A stretch of DNA of 64,000 nt, taken from assembly GCF_023657595.1 (NCBI RefSeq), contig NZ_CP098323.1, positions 1,574,001 through 1,638,000 on the forward strand, given 5' to 3'. The translations under genes were made by a program, and so were the position numbers. This DNA is from Cytobacillus firmus. Its GTDB lineage: Bacteria; Bacillota; Bacilli; Bacillales; Cytobacillaceae. This document shows, in pieces, positions 7,725 through 16,655 of the stretch. Each line of letters starts with the position of its first letter. The first letter of the stretch is position 1. A model generated the notes under the pieces. It was not told the DNA's origin, ran no database searches, and saw only the letters and a program-made list of their open reading frames with translations.

Positions 7725-8588
7725 TTATCCGGCAGCACTATCTGTTCCTGCCTGTTTTTGAATCAGCACCTGATGGGGGAATGGAATTTCAATCCCGCTG
7801 GCATCCAAAGCTTCCTTCAGCACTTTTCTAAGCTGCCGTTCGACAGCCCACTGTTCCATGTTTTCAGTCTTGGCAATGATTCTTAGTACAACATCAGATG
7901 AACCTAATGTTTGGACGCCAATGACATTCGGGCCCTCAACAATCGCCTGGTTTTCCTGAGCGATCCTGTCGCATGCTTCCTGAAGGACTGTGATAGCTTC
8001 ATCAATATTGTCATCATAAGAAATTCCTATATCCACCAGTGCACGCATGTTTCCGCGTGAATGGTTGCTCAGACTGGTAATCTCCCGGTTCGGCAGGTAA
8101 TGCAAAGTTCCGTCAAATCCTCGGATTTGAGTGGTTTTTAATCCAATCTGCTCCACTATTCCTGAGTAATTTCCAGTTGTTACATAATCACCTACGTCAA
8201 TTTGCCTCTCCAGCAAGATAAAAAATCCTGTTACTACATCGCTGACAAGACCCTGTGCTCCAAAGCCGACTGCTAAACCGATTACCCCTGCACCGGCAAG
8301 AATGGCAGTTGCCTTTATTCCAAAAATTTGCAGAATCGTAACAGCGAAAATAAAAATAAGAACATAGGAGAATATGTTTTCAGCAAGACTTAGAAGTGTT
8401 TTCGACCTTCCGGGGGATATTCTTTCCTTTTTCGCAATCCCCTCAAAGCTTTTTTGGATGATTTTGTTCCCAGCTGATTTAACAATCACAAATGCAAAGT
8501 AGATAGCAGCAATTTTTAATAGAAGAAGGCCAGCATCAATCAGCAGGGCTTCCCAATTTAATTGTGAAAAATTTAGATATTCCATCAT
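7725..8588 (-). CDS. Small-conductance mechanosensitive channel, MscS family (YkuT type)
   Basis: This 287-aa membrane protein has three hydrophobic segments (residues ~12-35, ~60-85 and the pore helix) followed by the cytosolic MscS beta domain. The TM3 signature ILAGAGVIGLAVGFGAQGLVSDV, rich in Gly/Ala packing, and the following FFILLERQIDVGDYV are diagnostic of the family. Such channels open on membrane tension and release solutes after hypo-osmotic shock. An earlier in-frame start adds 20 residues, but ATG 8588 lies 5 nt from AAAGGAC, so I use it. It sits as ykuT does after the dap genes in B. subtilis. Gene name is by position and family only. Confidence 0.9.
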   Translation of the reverse strand: MMEYLNFSQLNWEALLIDAGLLLLKIAAIYFAFVIVKSAGNKIIQKSFEGIAKKERISPGRSKTLLSLAENIFSYVLIFIFAVTILQIFGIKATAILAGAGVIGLAVGFGAQGLVSDVVTGFFILLERQIDVGDYVTTGNYSGIVEQIGLKTTQIRGFDGTLHYLPNREITSLSNHSRGNMRALVDIGISYDDNIDEAITVLQEACDRIAQENQAIVEGPNVIGVQTLGSSDVVLRIIAKTENMEQWAVERQLRKVLKEALDASGIEIPFPHQVLIQKQAGTDSAAG

Positions 8589-8828
8589 CCACTGTCCTTT
8601 CATTAGTATTAAAGTCATCATTCTATCGTAACAGTGTTTTAGATGCAAATGGTTAGCCTTCCAGCAGATTCATAATTGAGAGAACAACTGATTCCTGCTT
8701 ATAAGTATGAATTTAAAAAAAGTGTTAAATCAACCAAAAAGGGGTGGAAAAATACTTCGAAACTCGATATATTTAATATTACGTTCTAACTTTTCTAATT
8801 TTTCCGCAAATTAAAAGGGGGAATGCAG

Positions 8829-10583
8829 ATGGAAACATTTAAAAAGTTAAAGCAATATTATTGGCCATTTAAACATTACTTTATTTGGTCCATATTTTTT
8901 CTGTTTATTGTGACAGCGATAACGGTTGTGTATCCAATGATCCTGCAGGTGACCATTGATGAAGTTATCATAGGAGGGAATTATGGGTGGATCCCTTATT
9001 TGGCTTTAGGCTTTATTGCCATAATGGCCGTGAAGGGGGCGGCGACTTATATCCATCAGTACACTGGTGATTTATTTGGAATCACATCGGTCTATAAGCT
9101 TAGAAATGTACTATATGAAAAACTGCAGTTCCTGCCTTTCAGGTATTATGATAATGCAAAAACAGGAGATTTAATGTCCCGGCTTACTGCAGATGTTGAG
9201 GGATTCCGGTTCTTTCTTTCATTCGGATTTTCTGAACTCATTCGTTTTTGTTTATTGATCCTCATCAGTATGTCGGTCATGTTTTATTATTCTGTTCCAC
9301 TTGCTATTGTCACACTTATTACCCTCCCTTTTCTTGCAGTAGTAACCTTTAAATTCGACAAGGCTGTACATCCGGCTTTCCGTGGCATCCGGAAATCATT
9401 CGGGCGTCTGAATACAAAAGTTCAGGAGAATATAAGCGGGATTAATACTGTGAAGTCATTATCACGGGAAGACTTTGAGATTAATAAATTCAACGGCTCT
9501 AACAGCGATTACAGAGATAAATATCTCTTTACTTCGGATATTTGGGCCAAATACTTCCCGTTAATGGAATTTCTCGGTAATTTAAGTGTTGTACTGCTTC
9601 TGGCTTACGGCGGTTATCTTGTTATGGCCGGCAGTCTGAATCCAGGGGAACTTGTCGCCTTTTATAGCCTTGTCTGGTATATTATGTGGCCAATTATGAA
9701 CTTAGGCTTTATTGTTAACCTATTTTCACAGTCAAAAGCATCCGGAGAGCGGCTCATTGAGATTCTTGAAGCAGATAATGAGATTGAGGATACCGATTCA
9801 TCTGTTCATACAGAACGTTTGCTGGGAGAGGTGGAATTCCGCAATGTTACCCTGAAATATACGAAGGATGACAATGATGCTTTATCAAATATCTCTTTTC
9901 ATGCTGAGCCGGGAAAGGTAATTGGGTTAATCGGCTCTACGGGGTCAGGTAAAACGAGCTTAACACAGCTTATGACAAGATTTTATGAGCCGGTTGAAGG
10001 TAATGTGATGATTGATGGGATAAATGTGCAGGATTACTCTCTTAAGTCTCTGAGAAGCAACATCAGTTTTGTTCTTCAGGAATCTTTCTTGTTTTCTTCT
10101 TCGATTAAGGCAAATATTGCATTTGGGAAGCCTGACTCAACAATGGAGGAAATCATTGAAGCTGCCAAACGTGCACAGGCTCATGAATTTATCATGGAGC
10201 TTCCTGAACAATACGATACCGTTCTTGGCGAGAGGGGCATGGGGCTTTCAGGCGGCCAGAAGCAAAGAATAGCGATAGCAAGGGCTATTTGTGCTGATCC
10301 AAGCATTTTAGTTCTGGATGATGCAACAAGCGCCGTGGATATGGAAACAGAATTCAGAATACAAAAAGCTTTGAGAGAAGTAATGGCTGATCGAACTACT
10401 TTTATCATTGCCCACCGGATTTCTTCCCTTAAGCATGCAGATGAAATACTTGTGCTTGAGAGCGGGAGAGTGGCTGAACGGGGGACACATGAAAAGCTGC
10501 TTAAAAATAATGGCCCATATCAGCGGATTTACGATATTCAATATCAGGACCGCGATAAGGTTCTCCAATCAAATGCAGGCTAG
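8829..10583 (+). CDS. yknU: Heterodimeric ABC exporter subunit with degenerate Walker B (YknU type)
   Basis: This ~584-aa half-transporter has six membrane helices (residues 1-300) and an ATPase domain (~330-570). The Walker A motif GSTGSGKT lies near residue 370 and the signature LSGGQKQ near 472. The Walker B is ILVLDDATSAVD, where the catalytic Glu is replaced by Asp, typical of the degenerate-site partner of heterodimeric exporters. The second subunit starts 11 nt downstream, so the pair forms one complex in the cytoplasmic membrane, probably an exporter of a lipophilic or peptide substrate. Length (B. subtilis YknU 585 aa) and map position between ykuT and ktrC support the YknU name; YfiB or YheI are alternatives. 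The ATG at 8829 is better spaced from the AAAGGGGG site than the ATG at 8823. Confidence 0.85.
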   Translation: METFKKLKQYYWPFKHYFIWSIFFLFIVTAITVVYPMILQVTIDEVIIGGNYGWIPYLALGFIAIMAVKGAATYIHQYTGDLFGITSVYKLRNVLYEKLQFLPFRYYDNAKTGDLMSRLTADVEGFRFFLSFGFSELIRFCLLILISMSVMFYYSVPLAIVTLITLPFLAVVTFKFDKAVHPAFRGIRKSFGRLNTKVQENISGINTVKSLSREDFEINKFNGSNSDYRDKYLFTSDIWAKYFPLMEFLGNLSVVLLLAYGGYLVMAGSLNPGELVAFYSLVWYIMWPIMNLGFIVNLFSQSKASGERLIEILEADNEIEDTDSSVHTERLLGEVEFRNVTLKYTKDDNDALSNISFHAEPGKVIGLIGSTGSGKTSLTQLMTRFYEPVEGNVMIDGINVQDYSLKSLRSNISFVLQESFLFSSSIKANIAFGKPDSTMEEIIEAAKRAQAHEFIMELPEQYDTVLGERGMGLSGGQKQRIAIARAICADPSILVLDDATSAVDMETEFRIQKALREVMADRTTFIIAHRISSLKHADEILVLESGRVAERGTHEKLLKNNGPYQRIYDIQYQDRDKVLQSNAG

Positions 10584-10594
10584 GAGGGTCTTCA

Positions 10595-12418
10595 TTGAAA
10601 AAAGCTAAAACAGAAAATGACAAAGTGTTAAACAGGTTCCAATATTCTGCTGACGAAGTGATCGAGAAGCCATTTAATTGGAAGCAGATGCTGCGATTAT
10701 TCAGTTATATGGGGCCGTACAGGAAAAATTTACTCCCGCTCTCTATTATAATGGTATTAATAAATACGGCAGTCAGGCTAATCATTCCAATCTTGATTGG
10801 TGTGTATACGTTAGATAAGGCATTAATTGAAAAAGACGGCCGGCTGCTTGCCGTCCTGGTTTCATTGATTGGAGCGCTTTACACCATTTCATACGCTGCA
10901 AACTACTTCAGGATTAAATGGATGAATAAGCTTGGCCAAAGTGTTATTTATGACCTTCGAAAACATTTATTTACACACGTACAGACACTTTCACATCGTT
11001 TTTTTGATCAGCGGTCGGCAGGATCCATACTGGTAAGGATCATGAATGACATTAATTCTCTCCAGGAGCTTTTTACTAATGGAGTCATAAATCTGCTGAT
11101 GGATTTGATCATGCTGGCAGGGATTTTCATTATTTTATTTACACTAAGTCCGGAACTGACCTTGGCAATAATGGTCATCCTGCCCATCATGTTTTTTATT
11201 TCAACCAGTTTGCGGAGAAATATCCGCAGGTCATGGCAAACTGTCCGGTTAAAACAATCCAAATTGAATTCTCATTTAAATGAGAGTATACAGGGGATAA
11301 GGATTACCCAATCTTTTACACAGGAAAAAGAGAATATGGCATTCTTTGATGGTGTGAACACAGAGAACTTTGAAAGCTGGAGGGTTGCCTCCCAGAAAAA
11401 CGCTATGTTCAGACCGCTGGTTGAATTGACCAATGCCCTGGGTACTGCTGTATTGATTTGGTTTGGAGCTCATCTGATTCAGACAGGGTCAATATCGATC
11501 GGCGTATTTGTTTCTTTTGCCTTTTATTTAGGGATGTTCTGGGAGCCTATTTCCCGGCTTGGTATGGTTTATAACCAGCTGCTCATGGGGATGGCTTCCT
11601 CTGAAAGAATCTTTGAGTTTCTTGATGAGAAGCCAATCGTATCAGAAAGAAACAATGCGGTGAATTTGCAGGAGATAGAAGGCAAGATAGAATTTGAGAA
11701 TGTCACTTTTTCTTATGATGAAAAAAGAATAGCCCTAAATGAAGTTTCCCTTAAGATAAAAGCAGGGCAAACAGCAGCACTCGTCGGTCATACAGGATCT
11801 GGAAAAACAACGATAGCGAATTTAATCAGCCGTTTTTATGATCCCACAGGAGGCACTGTAAAAATAGATGGCTATGATTTAAAGGATGTTTCTTTATCAA
11901 GTTTGCGCAAGCAAATCAGTGTTGTGCTGCAGGATACTTTCATATTTTCCGGCACAATCTGCGATAATATCCGTTTTGGCAGGCCAGACGCAACGGATGA
12001 GGAGGTAGTGGAAGCAGCCAAAGCTGTCGGTGCACATGGATTCATTGAAAAACTTTCAAAGGGATATGAAACCGAAGTGGAGGAAAGAGGGAATGTATTA
12101 TCGGTCGGTGAGAGGCAGCTGCTCTCCTTTGCCCGCGCATTGCTTGCAGACCCGCGTATTCTTATACTTGATGAAGCTACAGCAAGTATTGATACAGAGT
12201 CAGAGATGAAGATCCAGCAGGCATTAAAGACCCTTTTAAAGGGCAGAACGGCTATCATTATCGCCCATAGGCTATCGACTATTCGGGAATCCGATCGAAT
12301 CTTCGTGCTCGATCATGGAAATATTTTAGAACAGGGGAATCATGAGGAATTGATGAATGCGAAAGGTGAATATTTCCATTTGGTTAAGGCACAATTTAAT
12401 ATGCTTGAAGCAATTTAA
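10595..12418 (+). CDS. yknV: Heterodimeric ABC exporter subunit with canonical Walker B (YknV type)
   Basis: This 607-aa half-transporter has an extended ~40-residue cytosolic N-terminus, six membrane helices (~50-330) and an ATPase domain. Walker A is GHTGSGKT near residue 397, Walker B is ILILDEATASID with the catalytic Glu, but the signature motif is the altered LSVGERQ. It complements the first subunit, so one composite ATP site is canonical and the other doubly degenerate. It starts at TTG with AGGAGGG 7 nt upstream. The last five codons lie in a 19-bp tandem repeat that continues past the stop. Family-level identity is firm; YknV versus YfiC is inferred from position. Confidence 0.86.
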   Translation: MKKAKTENDKVLNRFQYSADEVIEKPFNWKQMLRLFSYMGPYRKNLLPLSIIMVLINTAVRLIIPILIGVYTLDKALIEKDGRLLAVLVSLIGALYTISYAANYFRIKWMNKLGQSVIYDLRKHLFTHVQTLSHRFFDQRSAGSILVRIMNDINSLQELFTNGVINLLMDLIMLAGIFIILFTLSPELTLAIMVILPIMFFISTSLRRNIRRSWQTVRLKQSKLNSHLNESIQGIRITQSFTQEKENMAFFDGVNTENFESWRVASQKNAMFRPLVELTNALGTAVLIWFGAHLIQTGSISIGVFVSFAFYLGMFWEPISRLGMVYNQLLMGMASSERIFEFLDEKPIVSERNNAVNLQEIEGKIEFENVTFSYDEKRIALNEVSLKIKAGQTAALVGHTGSGKTTIANLISRFYDPTGGTVKIDGYDLKDVSLSSLRKQISVVLQDTFIFSGTICDNIRFGRPDATDEEVVEAAKAVGAHGFIEKLSKGYETEVEERGNVLSVGERQLLSFARALLADPRILILDEATASIDTESEMKIQQALKTLLKGRTAIIIAHRLSTIRESDRIFVLDHGNILEQGNHEELMNAKGEYFHLVKAQFNMLEAI

Positions 12419-12448
12419 TATGCTTGAAGCAATTTAATATGCTTGAAG
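12392..12448 (+). repeat. Three exact 19-bp tandem repeats spanning the yknV stop
   Basis: The unit CAATTTAATATGCTTGAAG occurs three times back to back (12392-12410, 12411-12429, 12430-12448) and a partial fourth follows. The TAA stop lies in the second unit. Since 19 is not a multiple of three, copy-number changes could alter the C-terminus only if they occurred before the stop. Confidence 0.95.
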
Positions 12449-12466
12449 TAATTTAATGAATAGATT

Positions 12467-12492
12467 AAAACCTCCAGACGGGGGTTTTACTT
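12467..12492 (+). terminator. Intrinsic terminator of the ABC operon
   Basis: The stem AAAACCTCC/GGGGGTTTT (one G-T pair, 4-nt loop) is followed by a short, imperfect T stretch. Confidence 0.7.
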
Positions 12493-12582
12493 CTGTCAGG
12501 AAGTATTTCTAATAGCTATTCTGCTGTGTACACTATTATGGTATTATTGTCTATATTGCTAACTTGGCTGGGGGAAGATAGG

Positions 12583-13242
12583 ATGAAGAAAGAATTTGCT
12601 GTAATCGGACTTGGACGTTTTGGAGGAAGCATCTGCCATGCTCTTGCTGAAGAAGGTATGGAGGTTATGGCGATTGATGTTAATGAAGACCGTGTGAATG
12701 AATTTGCGAGAGTTGCTTCGCACGCAGTAGTTGGCGATACCACTGACGAAACAGTAATCAAGAGTTTGGGAATACGCAATTTTGACCATGTTATTGTAGC
12801 GATTGGAGATAATATTCAGGCCTCTATCCTGACTACCTTGATTTTAAAAGAGGTGGGAGTTAACAAGATTACGGTTAAGGCGCAAAATGATTATCACGCT
12901 AAGGTATTGAGGAAAATAGGAGCCGATCATGTTGTGCATCCTGAAAGGGATATGGGCAGAAGGATTGCCCATAGTATTGTTTCAAATAATGTACTGGATT
13001 ATCTGGAACTCTCTGATGAACATAGCATAGTAGAAATCGTGGCTAATGAAAAATTGGCCGGCCACAGCATTATAGATCTGGATATCCGGGCAAAGTACGG
13101 AATCAACATTGTTGCAATTAAAAGAAAAAATGAAATTATCGTTTCTCCGCAGGCGAATGAAAAAATACAATTTGACGATATTCTTATTGTTATTGGAGCA
13201 GACGTGGACATCAACCGGTTTGAAAAGAAAGTGATGTCTTAA
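12583..13242 (+). CDS. ktrC: K+ channel gating subunit KtrC (TrkA family)
   Basis: This 219-aa cytosolic protein has an N-terminal RCK/TrkA-N Rossmann domain, with GLGRFGGS at residues 9-16 and the nucleotide-binding acidic residue D32, and a C-terminal RCK_C domain (~135-219). The octameric ring gates KtrB/KtrD potassium channels. ATP and ADP bind the N domain, and c-di-AMP binds the RCK_C domain in B. subtilis KtrC. The start ATG at 12583 follows GGGGGA and matches KtrC N-termini (MKKEFAVIGLGRFG). An upstream start at 12526 would add 19 unrelated residues. No channel subunit gene is adjacent, the usual situation for ktrC. It is convergent with rnjA, as in B. subtilis. Confidence 0.92.
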   Translation: MKKEFAVIGLGRFGGSICHALAEEGMEVMAIDVNEDRVNEFARVASHAVVGDTTDETVIKSLGIRNFDHVIVAIGDNIQASILTTLILKEVGVNKITVKAQNDYHAKVLRKIGADHVVHPERDMGRRIAHSIVSNNVLDYLELSDEHSIVEIVANEKLAGHSIIDLDIRAKYGINIVAIKRKNEIIVSPQANEKIQFDDILIVIGADVDINRFEKKVMS

Positions 13243-13248
13243 TAGGCA

Positions 13249-13288
13249 AAAGGCTGTATCTCTCTTTTGAGCGATACAGCCTTTTTTT
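13249..13288. terminator. Terminator between ktrC and rnjA
   Basis: A perfect 12-bp core stem (AAAGGCTGTATC with GATACAGCCTTT) is followed by a T7 run. The A-rich left flank is weaker, but it may also serve rnjA from the other side. Confidence 0.85.
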
Positions 13289-13316
13289 AGTTTATATTTA
13301 TAGCTCTTGGGATCTT

Positions 13317-14984
13317 TTAAACTTCCATGATAATCGGCAAAATCATTGGACGGCGCTTTGTTTTTTCATAAAGGAATGGTGCAAGCGTATCAGTAATTTC
13401 ATTCTTGATTTCTGACCATTGAGTTGTTCTGCGTTCCATAACCTTGCTTAAGTGTTTTGTGATGAGTGCTTGTGCATCATTGATTAAATCTCCGGATTCC
13501 CTCATATAAACGAATCCGCGGGAAATTAAGTCAGGTCCTGCAGCAATTTTGAAATCCTTCATATTAATACTCACTACAACAACCACTAAACCTTCTTCAG
13601 AAAGAATGCGGCGATCTCGCAAAACAATATTTCCAATGTCACCGATTCCGCTTCCATCAATATAGACAGAACCAGACGGGATTTTTCCGGCTACCTGAGC
13701 AGAATCTTCGCTGAGAGCCAGAACTTCACCATTATCCATGATAAAGCAGTTCTCTTCCTCTACTCCGCAATCTACAGCCAATTTGGCATGCATTTTCTGC
13801 ATTCTGTATTCACCATGAATCGGCATGAAGAATTTGGGCTTTATTAAACGAAGCATTAGTTTCTGTTCTTCCTGGCCGCCATGACCGGATGTGTGAATAT
13901 CGCTTAATTTACCATAAATGACTTCGGCACCTGCACGGGAAAGTCTGTCAATCGTTCTGCTGACACTGATTGTGTTCCCTGGAATAGGTGAAGAAGAGAA
14001 TACAACAGTGTCACCAGGAATGATCTGTATCTGGCGATGAGTTCCATTAGCAATTCTAGAAAGGGCCGCCATCGGCTCTCCCTGGCTTCCTGTACAAAGA
14101 ATGGTCACCTGGTTCGCTGGTAGTCTGTTAATTTGATGTGCATCAATAAACGTATCTTTAGGTGCCTGAATATATCCTAGTTCCTGACCGATATTTATGG
14201 CTGCTTCCATACTTCTGCCAAAGACAGCAATTTTTCTGCCATTTGTAACGGCTGCTTCAGTTACCTGCTGAAGACGGTGGATATTAGAAGCGAAGGTGGC
14301 AAAGATAATCCGTCCTTCAACCTTGCGGAAGATGTCATGAATGCTGTCGCCAACTCGGCGTTCAGACATGGTGAATTCAGGTATTTCACTGTTTGTACTA
14401 TCGGAAAGCAGGCAAAGGACGCCTTCTTTACCGATTTCGGCCATTTTCGTCAGGTTGGCAGGCTCTCCTACAGGGGTAAAATCAAATTTGAAGTCCCCGG
14501 TATGAACAACTTGTCCTGGCGGTGTTTTGACAACGATTCCATATGAATCAGGAATACTATGAGTTGTCCTGAAGAAAGTCACGGAAGTTTTTCTGAATTT
14601 AATGATATCGTCTTCCTTGATTTCATGAAGAGTGGTCTGTCTTAATAGACCGTGTTCTTCAAGTTTATTTCTCAGAAGCCCGAGAGCCAGCTTTCCGCCG
14701 TAAACCGGTATGTTGACTTCTCTTAGAAGGTATGGAATTCCTCCAATATGGTCTTCATGTCCGTGGGTAATAAATAATCCCTTTATCTTGTCTTCGTTTT
14801 TAACTAAGTAAGTGTAATCAGGAATAACATAATCGATTCCGAGAAGCTCGTCCTCCGGAAATTTGATTCCGGCATCAATCAGGATAATTTCATCCTGGAA
14901 TTGAACCGCATAAGTGTTCTTTCCGATTTCGCCAAGTCCGCCCAGGGCGAAAACGGCTGTTTGATCATTTTTAACAAATTTCAT
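13317..14984 (-). CDS. rnjA: Ribonuclease J1
   Basis: This 555-aa enzyme combines 5'-to-3' exonuclease and endonuclease activity and is central to RNA turnover and rRNA maturation in Bacilli. The metallo-beta-lactamase core carries HGHEDHIGG (residues 74-82), and the beta-CASP insertion shows [15 protein letters not shown] and the PxHGEYR motif (MPIHGEYRM). The C-terminal ~110 residues form the RNase J dimerisation domain. It is cytosolic. The start follows rpoY by 3 nt, so rpoY-rnjA form an operon in which translation is likely coupled. The same order occurs in B. subtilis (ykzG-ykqC). Confidence 0.97.
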   Translation of the reverse strand: MKFVKNDQTAVFALGGLGEIGKNTYAVQFQDEIILIDAGIKFPEDELLGIDYVIPDYTYLVKNEDKIKGLFITHGHEDHIGGIPYLLREVNIPVYGGKLALGLLRNKLEEHGLLRQTTLHEIKEDDIIKFRKTSVTFFRTTHSIPDSYGIVVKTPPGQVVHTGDFKFDFTPVGEPANLTKMAEIGKEGVLCLLSDSTNSEIPEFTMSERRVGDSIHDIFRKVEGRIIFATFASNIHRLQQVTEAAVTNGRKIAVFGRSMEAAINIGQELGYIQAPKDTFIDAHQINRLPANQVTILCTGSQGEPMAALSRIANGTHRQIQIIPGDTVVFSSSPIPGNTISVSRTIDRLSRAGAEVIYGKLSDIHTSGHGGQEEQKLMLRLIKPKFFMPIHGEYRMQKMHAKLAVDCGVEEENCFIMDNGEVLALSEDSAQVAGKIPSGSVYIDGSGIGDIGNIVLRDRRILSEEGLVVVVVSINMKDFKIAAGPDLISRGFVYMRESGDLINDAQALITKHLSKVMERRTTQWSEIKNEITDTLAPFLYEKTKRRPMILPIIMEV

Positions 14985-14987
14985 AAA

Positions 14988-15200
14988 TTACTCAATCTCC
15001 AATACTTTAAAGTCTTCACTTTGTTTTTCATAATCCAGGAAATCTCCTTGAACAGATGCTACAAATTCAATATTATAGTTGCGGTCAGCCAGCTTTTTGC
15101 GAACGTCTCTTTCAGAATCGCCTTCCACAAAGATCGTTTTTGTTTTTTCCCTAACCGGTACTTCTGTCTTGGACTCCTGATAATATACCTTAAAAATCAT
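14988..15200 (-). CDS. rpoY: RNA polymerase epsilon subunit RpoY
   Basis: This 70-aa protein matches the DUF1447/RpoY family, formerly YkzG. Conserved stretches are the N-terminal MIFKVYYQE, the central VPVREKT and SERDVRKKL, and the C-terminal EDFKVLEIE. Epsilon binds near the DNA-binding cleft of Firmicute RNA polymerase and resembles the phage protein Gp2 in fold. Its physiological role is still debated. It has the ribosome site AAGGAGAGAT and opens the rpoY-rnjA operon. The length fits the family exactly. Confidence 0.95.
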   Translation of the reverse strand: MIFKVYYQESKTEVPVREKTKTIFVEGDSERDVRKKLADRNYNIEFVASVQGDFLDYEKQSEDFKVLEIE

Positions 15201-15366
15201 TTCTATCTCTCCTTAATCCGATAAAAAACTTTTATCTAATATATAAAAATAATAACATGTATTACATGTTTTTTCCTGCGGGATATGAATATTAATTCTC
15301 TTAGATGCTAATACGCTTCCGAATCTATGTAAAAAGTATACTGATAACCAATTTACAATAAGGAAG

Positions 15367-15392
15367 GAGCCCTTCGCAAGTTTGAAGGGCTC
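15367..15392 (-). terminator. Terminator after the 23-aa ORF
   Basis: A perfect 9-bp stem (GAGCCCTTC with GAAGGGCTC, 8-nt loop) lies 7 nt downstream of a small minus-strand ORF. Read on the minus strand it is followed by CTTCCTTATT. Confidence 0.55.
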
Positions 15393-15399
15393 AAATTTG

Positions 15400-15471
15400 T
15401 CAGGCAATAGATTTTTTTCGAAGCATATCATTCCACTGTTTTAAAAGCTTCTTTCTCAGCTTCTTTAACAT
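15400..15471 (-). CDS. Candidate 23-aa cationic amphipathic peptide
   Basis: A minus-strand ORF of 23 codons starts with ATG about 10 nt after TAAGGAG, ends in TGA and is followed by a hairpin with a pyrimidine-rich tail. The peptide begins MLKKLRKKLLKQWNDML and continues RKKSIA, giving nine Lys/Arg and two or fewer acidic residues in a pattern that would form an amphipathic helix. An in-frame stop directly upstream fixes the start. I recognise no family. Possible roles are a membrane-surface peptide of the SpoVM type, a regulator or a toxic peptide, but none can be shown. The complete gene layout is the main evidence. Confidence 0.45.
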   Translation of the reverse strand: MLKKLRKKLLKQWNDMLRKKSIA

Positions 15472-15811
15472 AGTGGATCAACTCCTTACTTTCTATTTTA
15501 AACGATCCTTGTCCAAAGTAAAGACAGCAAGGACGTTTTCACACGTTTTTTGTAATTAATGTGGCTGCTTTTCTTGCTGTCCAGCTCCACCGGGCTGCTT
15601 TTTTAGTCTGCGTCCTTCGCGGGCAAGGAGATTCCGCTTTTCTTAATTATATTATATGGTAAAATAACTGAATTTATCGTGGGTAAAAATGGAAATTGCC
15701 ATTCTTTCTAGCAATGAAATTGACTTTTTCACTTTATGGGTTTAGTGTTTTATTACGATAAAATTGTAATAAAAGCCAGCAGAATACTGCTTGAAAGGAA
15801 GATTGTTTTAT
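15472..15811. other. Intergenic region with a degenerate repeat-like segment
   Basis: This stretch lies upstream of the divergent 23-aa ORF and the HAD phosphatase gene. At 15575-15640 there is a locally GC-richer segment (TGTCCAGCTCCACCGGGCTG and CTGCGTCCTTCGCGGGCAAG) resembling decayed members of the GC-rich dispersed repeats common between Bacillaceae genes. The remainder is AT-rich. I see no further gene. Confidence 0.4.
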
Positions 15812-16588
15812 ATGAAAAAGATTGTTTTCTTTGATATAGATGGGACCTTGTTGGATCACGAAAAAAATTTACCGGATAGTACGAAAGAGGCAATTGAAAA
15901 GCTGAAAAAGAATGGGACCTTTGTGGCGATTGCTACCGGCCGAGCTCCTTTCATGTATGAGAACTTGCGCAGTGAGCTTGATATTGATTCATTTGTCAGC
16001 TTTAACGGACAATATGTCGTATTTGAAAACGAGCCGATATACCGGAATCCTCTAAAAACGGCTGAAATTGAAAAGCTATATCGGCATGCACAGTCAAACG
16101 GACATCCATTAGTGTTTATGAATGAGAAAACAATGAAAGCCTCAGTTACCCATCATCCATTTATAGAGGAAAGCATGGGGAGCTTAAAGTTCACGCATCC
16201 TGAGGAAGACCGGGAGTTTTACAGCGGCAGGGAATTATATCAATCATTGCTGTTCTGCGAGGAAAAAGATGAGGAAAAGTATATTTCTTCATCTGCATAT
16301 CCTGACTTTGGCTTTATCAGATGGCATCCATATTCCGTAGATGTATTGCCTGCTGGGGGGTCCAAAGCTGAAGGGATAAAGCAAATGATTAAAAGACTTG
16401 GATTTGATTTGAAGGATGTATATGCATTTGGAGATGGGCTGAATGATATAGAGATGCTGAATGCTGTCGGAACGGGGATAGCAATGGGCAACGCGGAAGA
16501 AGTGGTTAAGAAGGCAGCAGACCACGTAACATCAGGAGTGGACCAGGAAGGAATCTGGAAGGGACTAAAGGAACTCCAATTAATATAG
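15812..16588 (+). CDS. HAD-superfamily Cof-type phosphatase (YkrA type)
   Basis: This 258-aa protein is a HAD phosphatase of the Cof/YkrA class (subclass IIB cap). Motif I FFDIDGTLLD lies at residues 6-15 with the nucleophile Asp, motif II is IATGR, motif III Lys occurs near SKAEGIKQM, and motif IV is FGDGLNDIEML. Family members hydrolyse sugar phosphates, flavin phosphates or pyridoxal phosphate; the substrate here is unknown. The ATG at 15812 gives the family's start (MKKIVFFDIDG); a TTG at 15791 would add seven atypical residues. Its place between rpoY/rnjA and def matches B. subtilis ykrA. Confidence 0.9.
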   Translation: MKKIVFFDIDGTLLDHEKNLPDSTKEAIEKLKKNGTFVAIATGRAPFMYENLRSELDIDSFVSFNGQYVVFENEPIYRNPLKTAEIEKLYRHAQSNGHPLVFMNEKTMKASVTHHPFIEESMGSLKFTHPEEDREFYSGRELYQSLLFCEEKDEEKYISSSAYPDFGFIRWHPYSVDVLPAGGSKAEGIKQMIKRLGFDLKDVYAFGDGLNDIEMLNAVGTGIAMGNAEEVVKKAADHVTSGVDQEGIWKGLKELQLI

Positions 16589-16593
16589 CAGAG

Positions 16594-16630
16594 AAAAAGC
16601 CTCCGATTTCATAGCTGGAGGCTTTCTTTT
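16594..16630. terminator. Terminator between the HAD gene and def
   Basis: A 9-bp stem (AAAGCCTCC with GGAGGCTTT, 12-nt loop) has an A run before it and a T-rich stretch after it, so it probably serves both convergent genes. Confidence 0.8.
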
Positions 16631-16655
16631 GTAATGCCGTGAATGCATCGGCACT

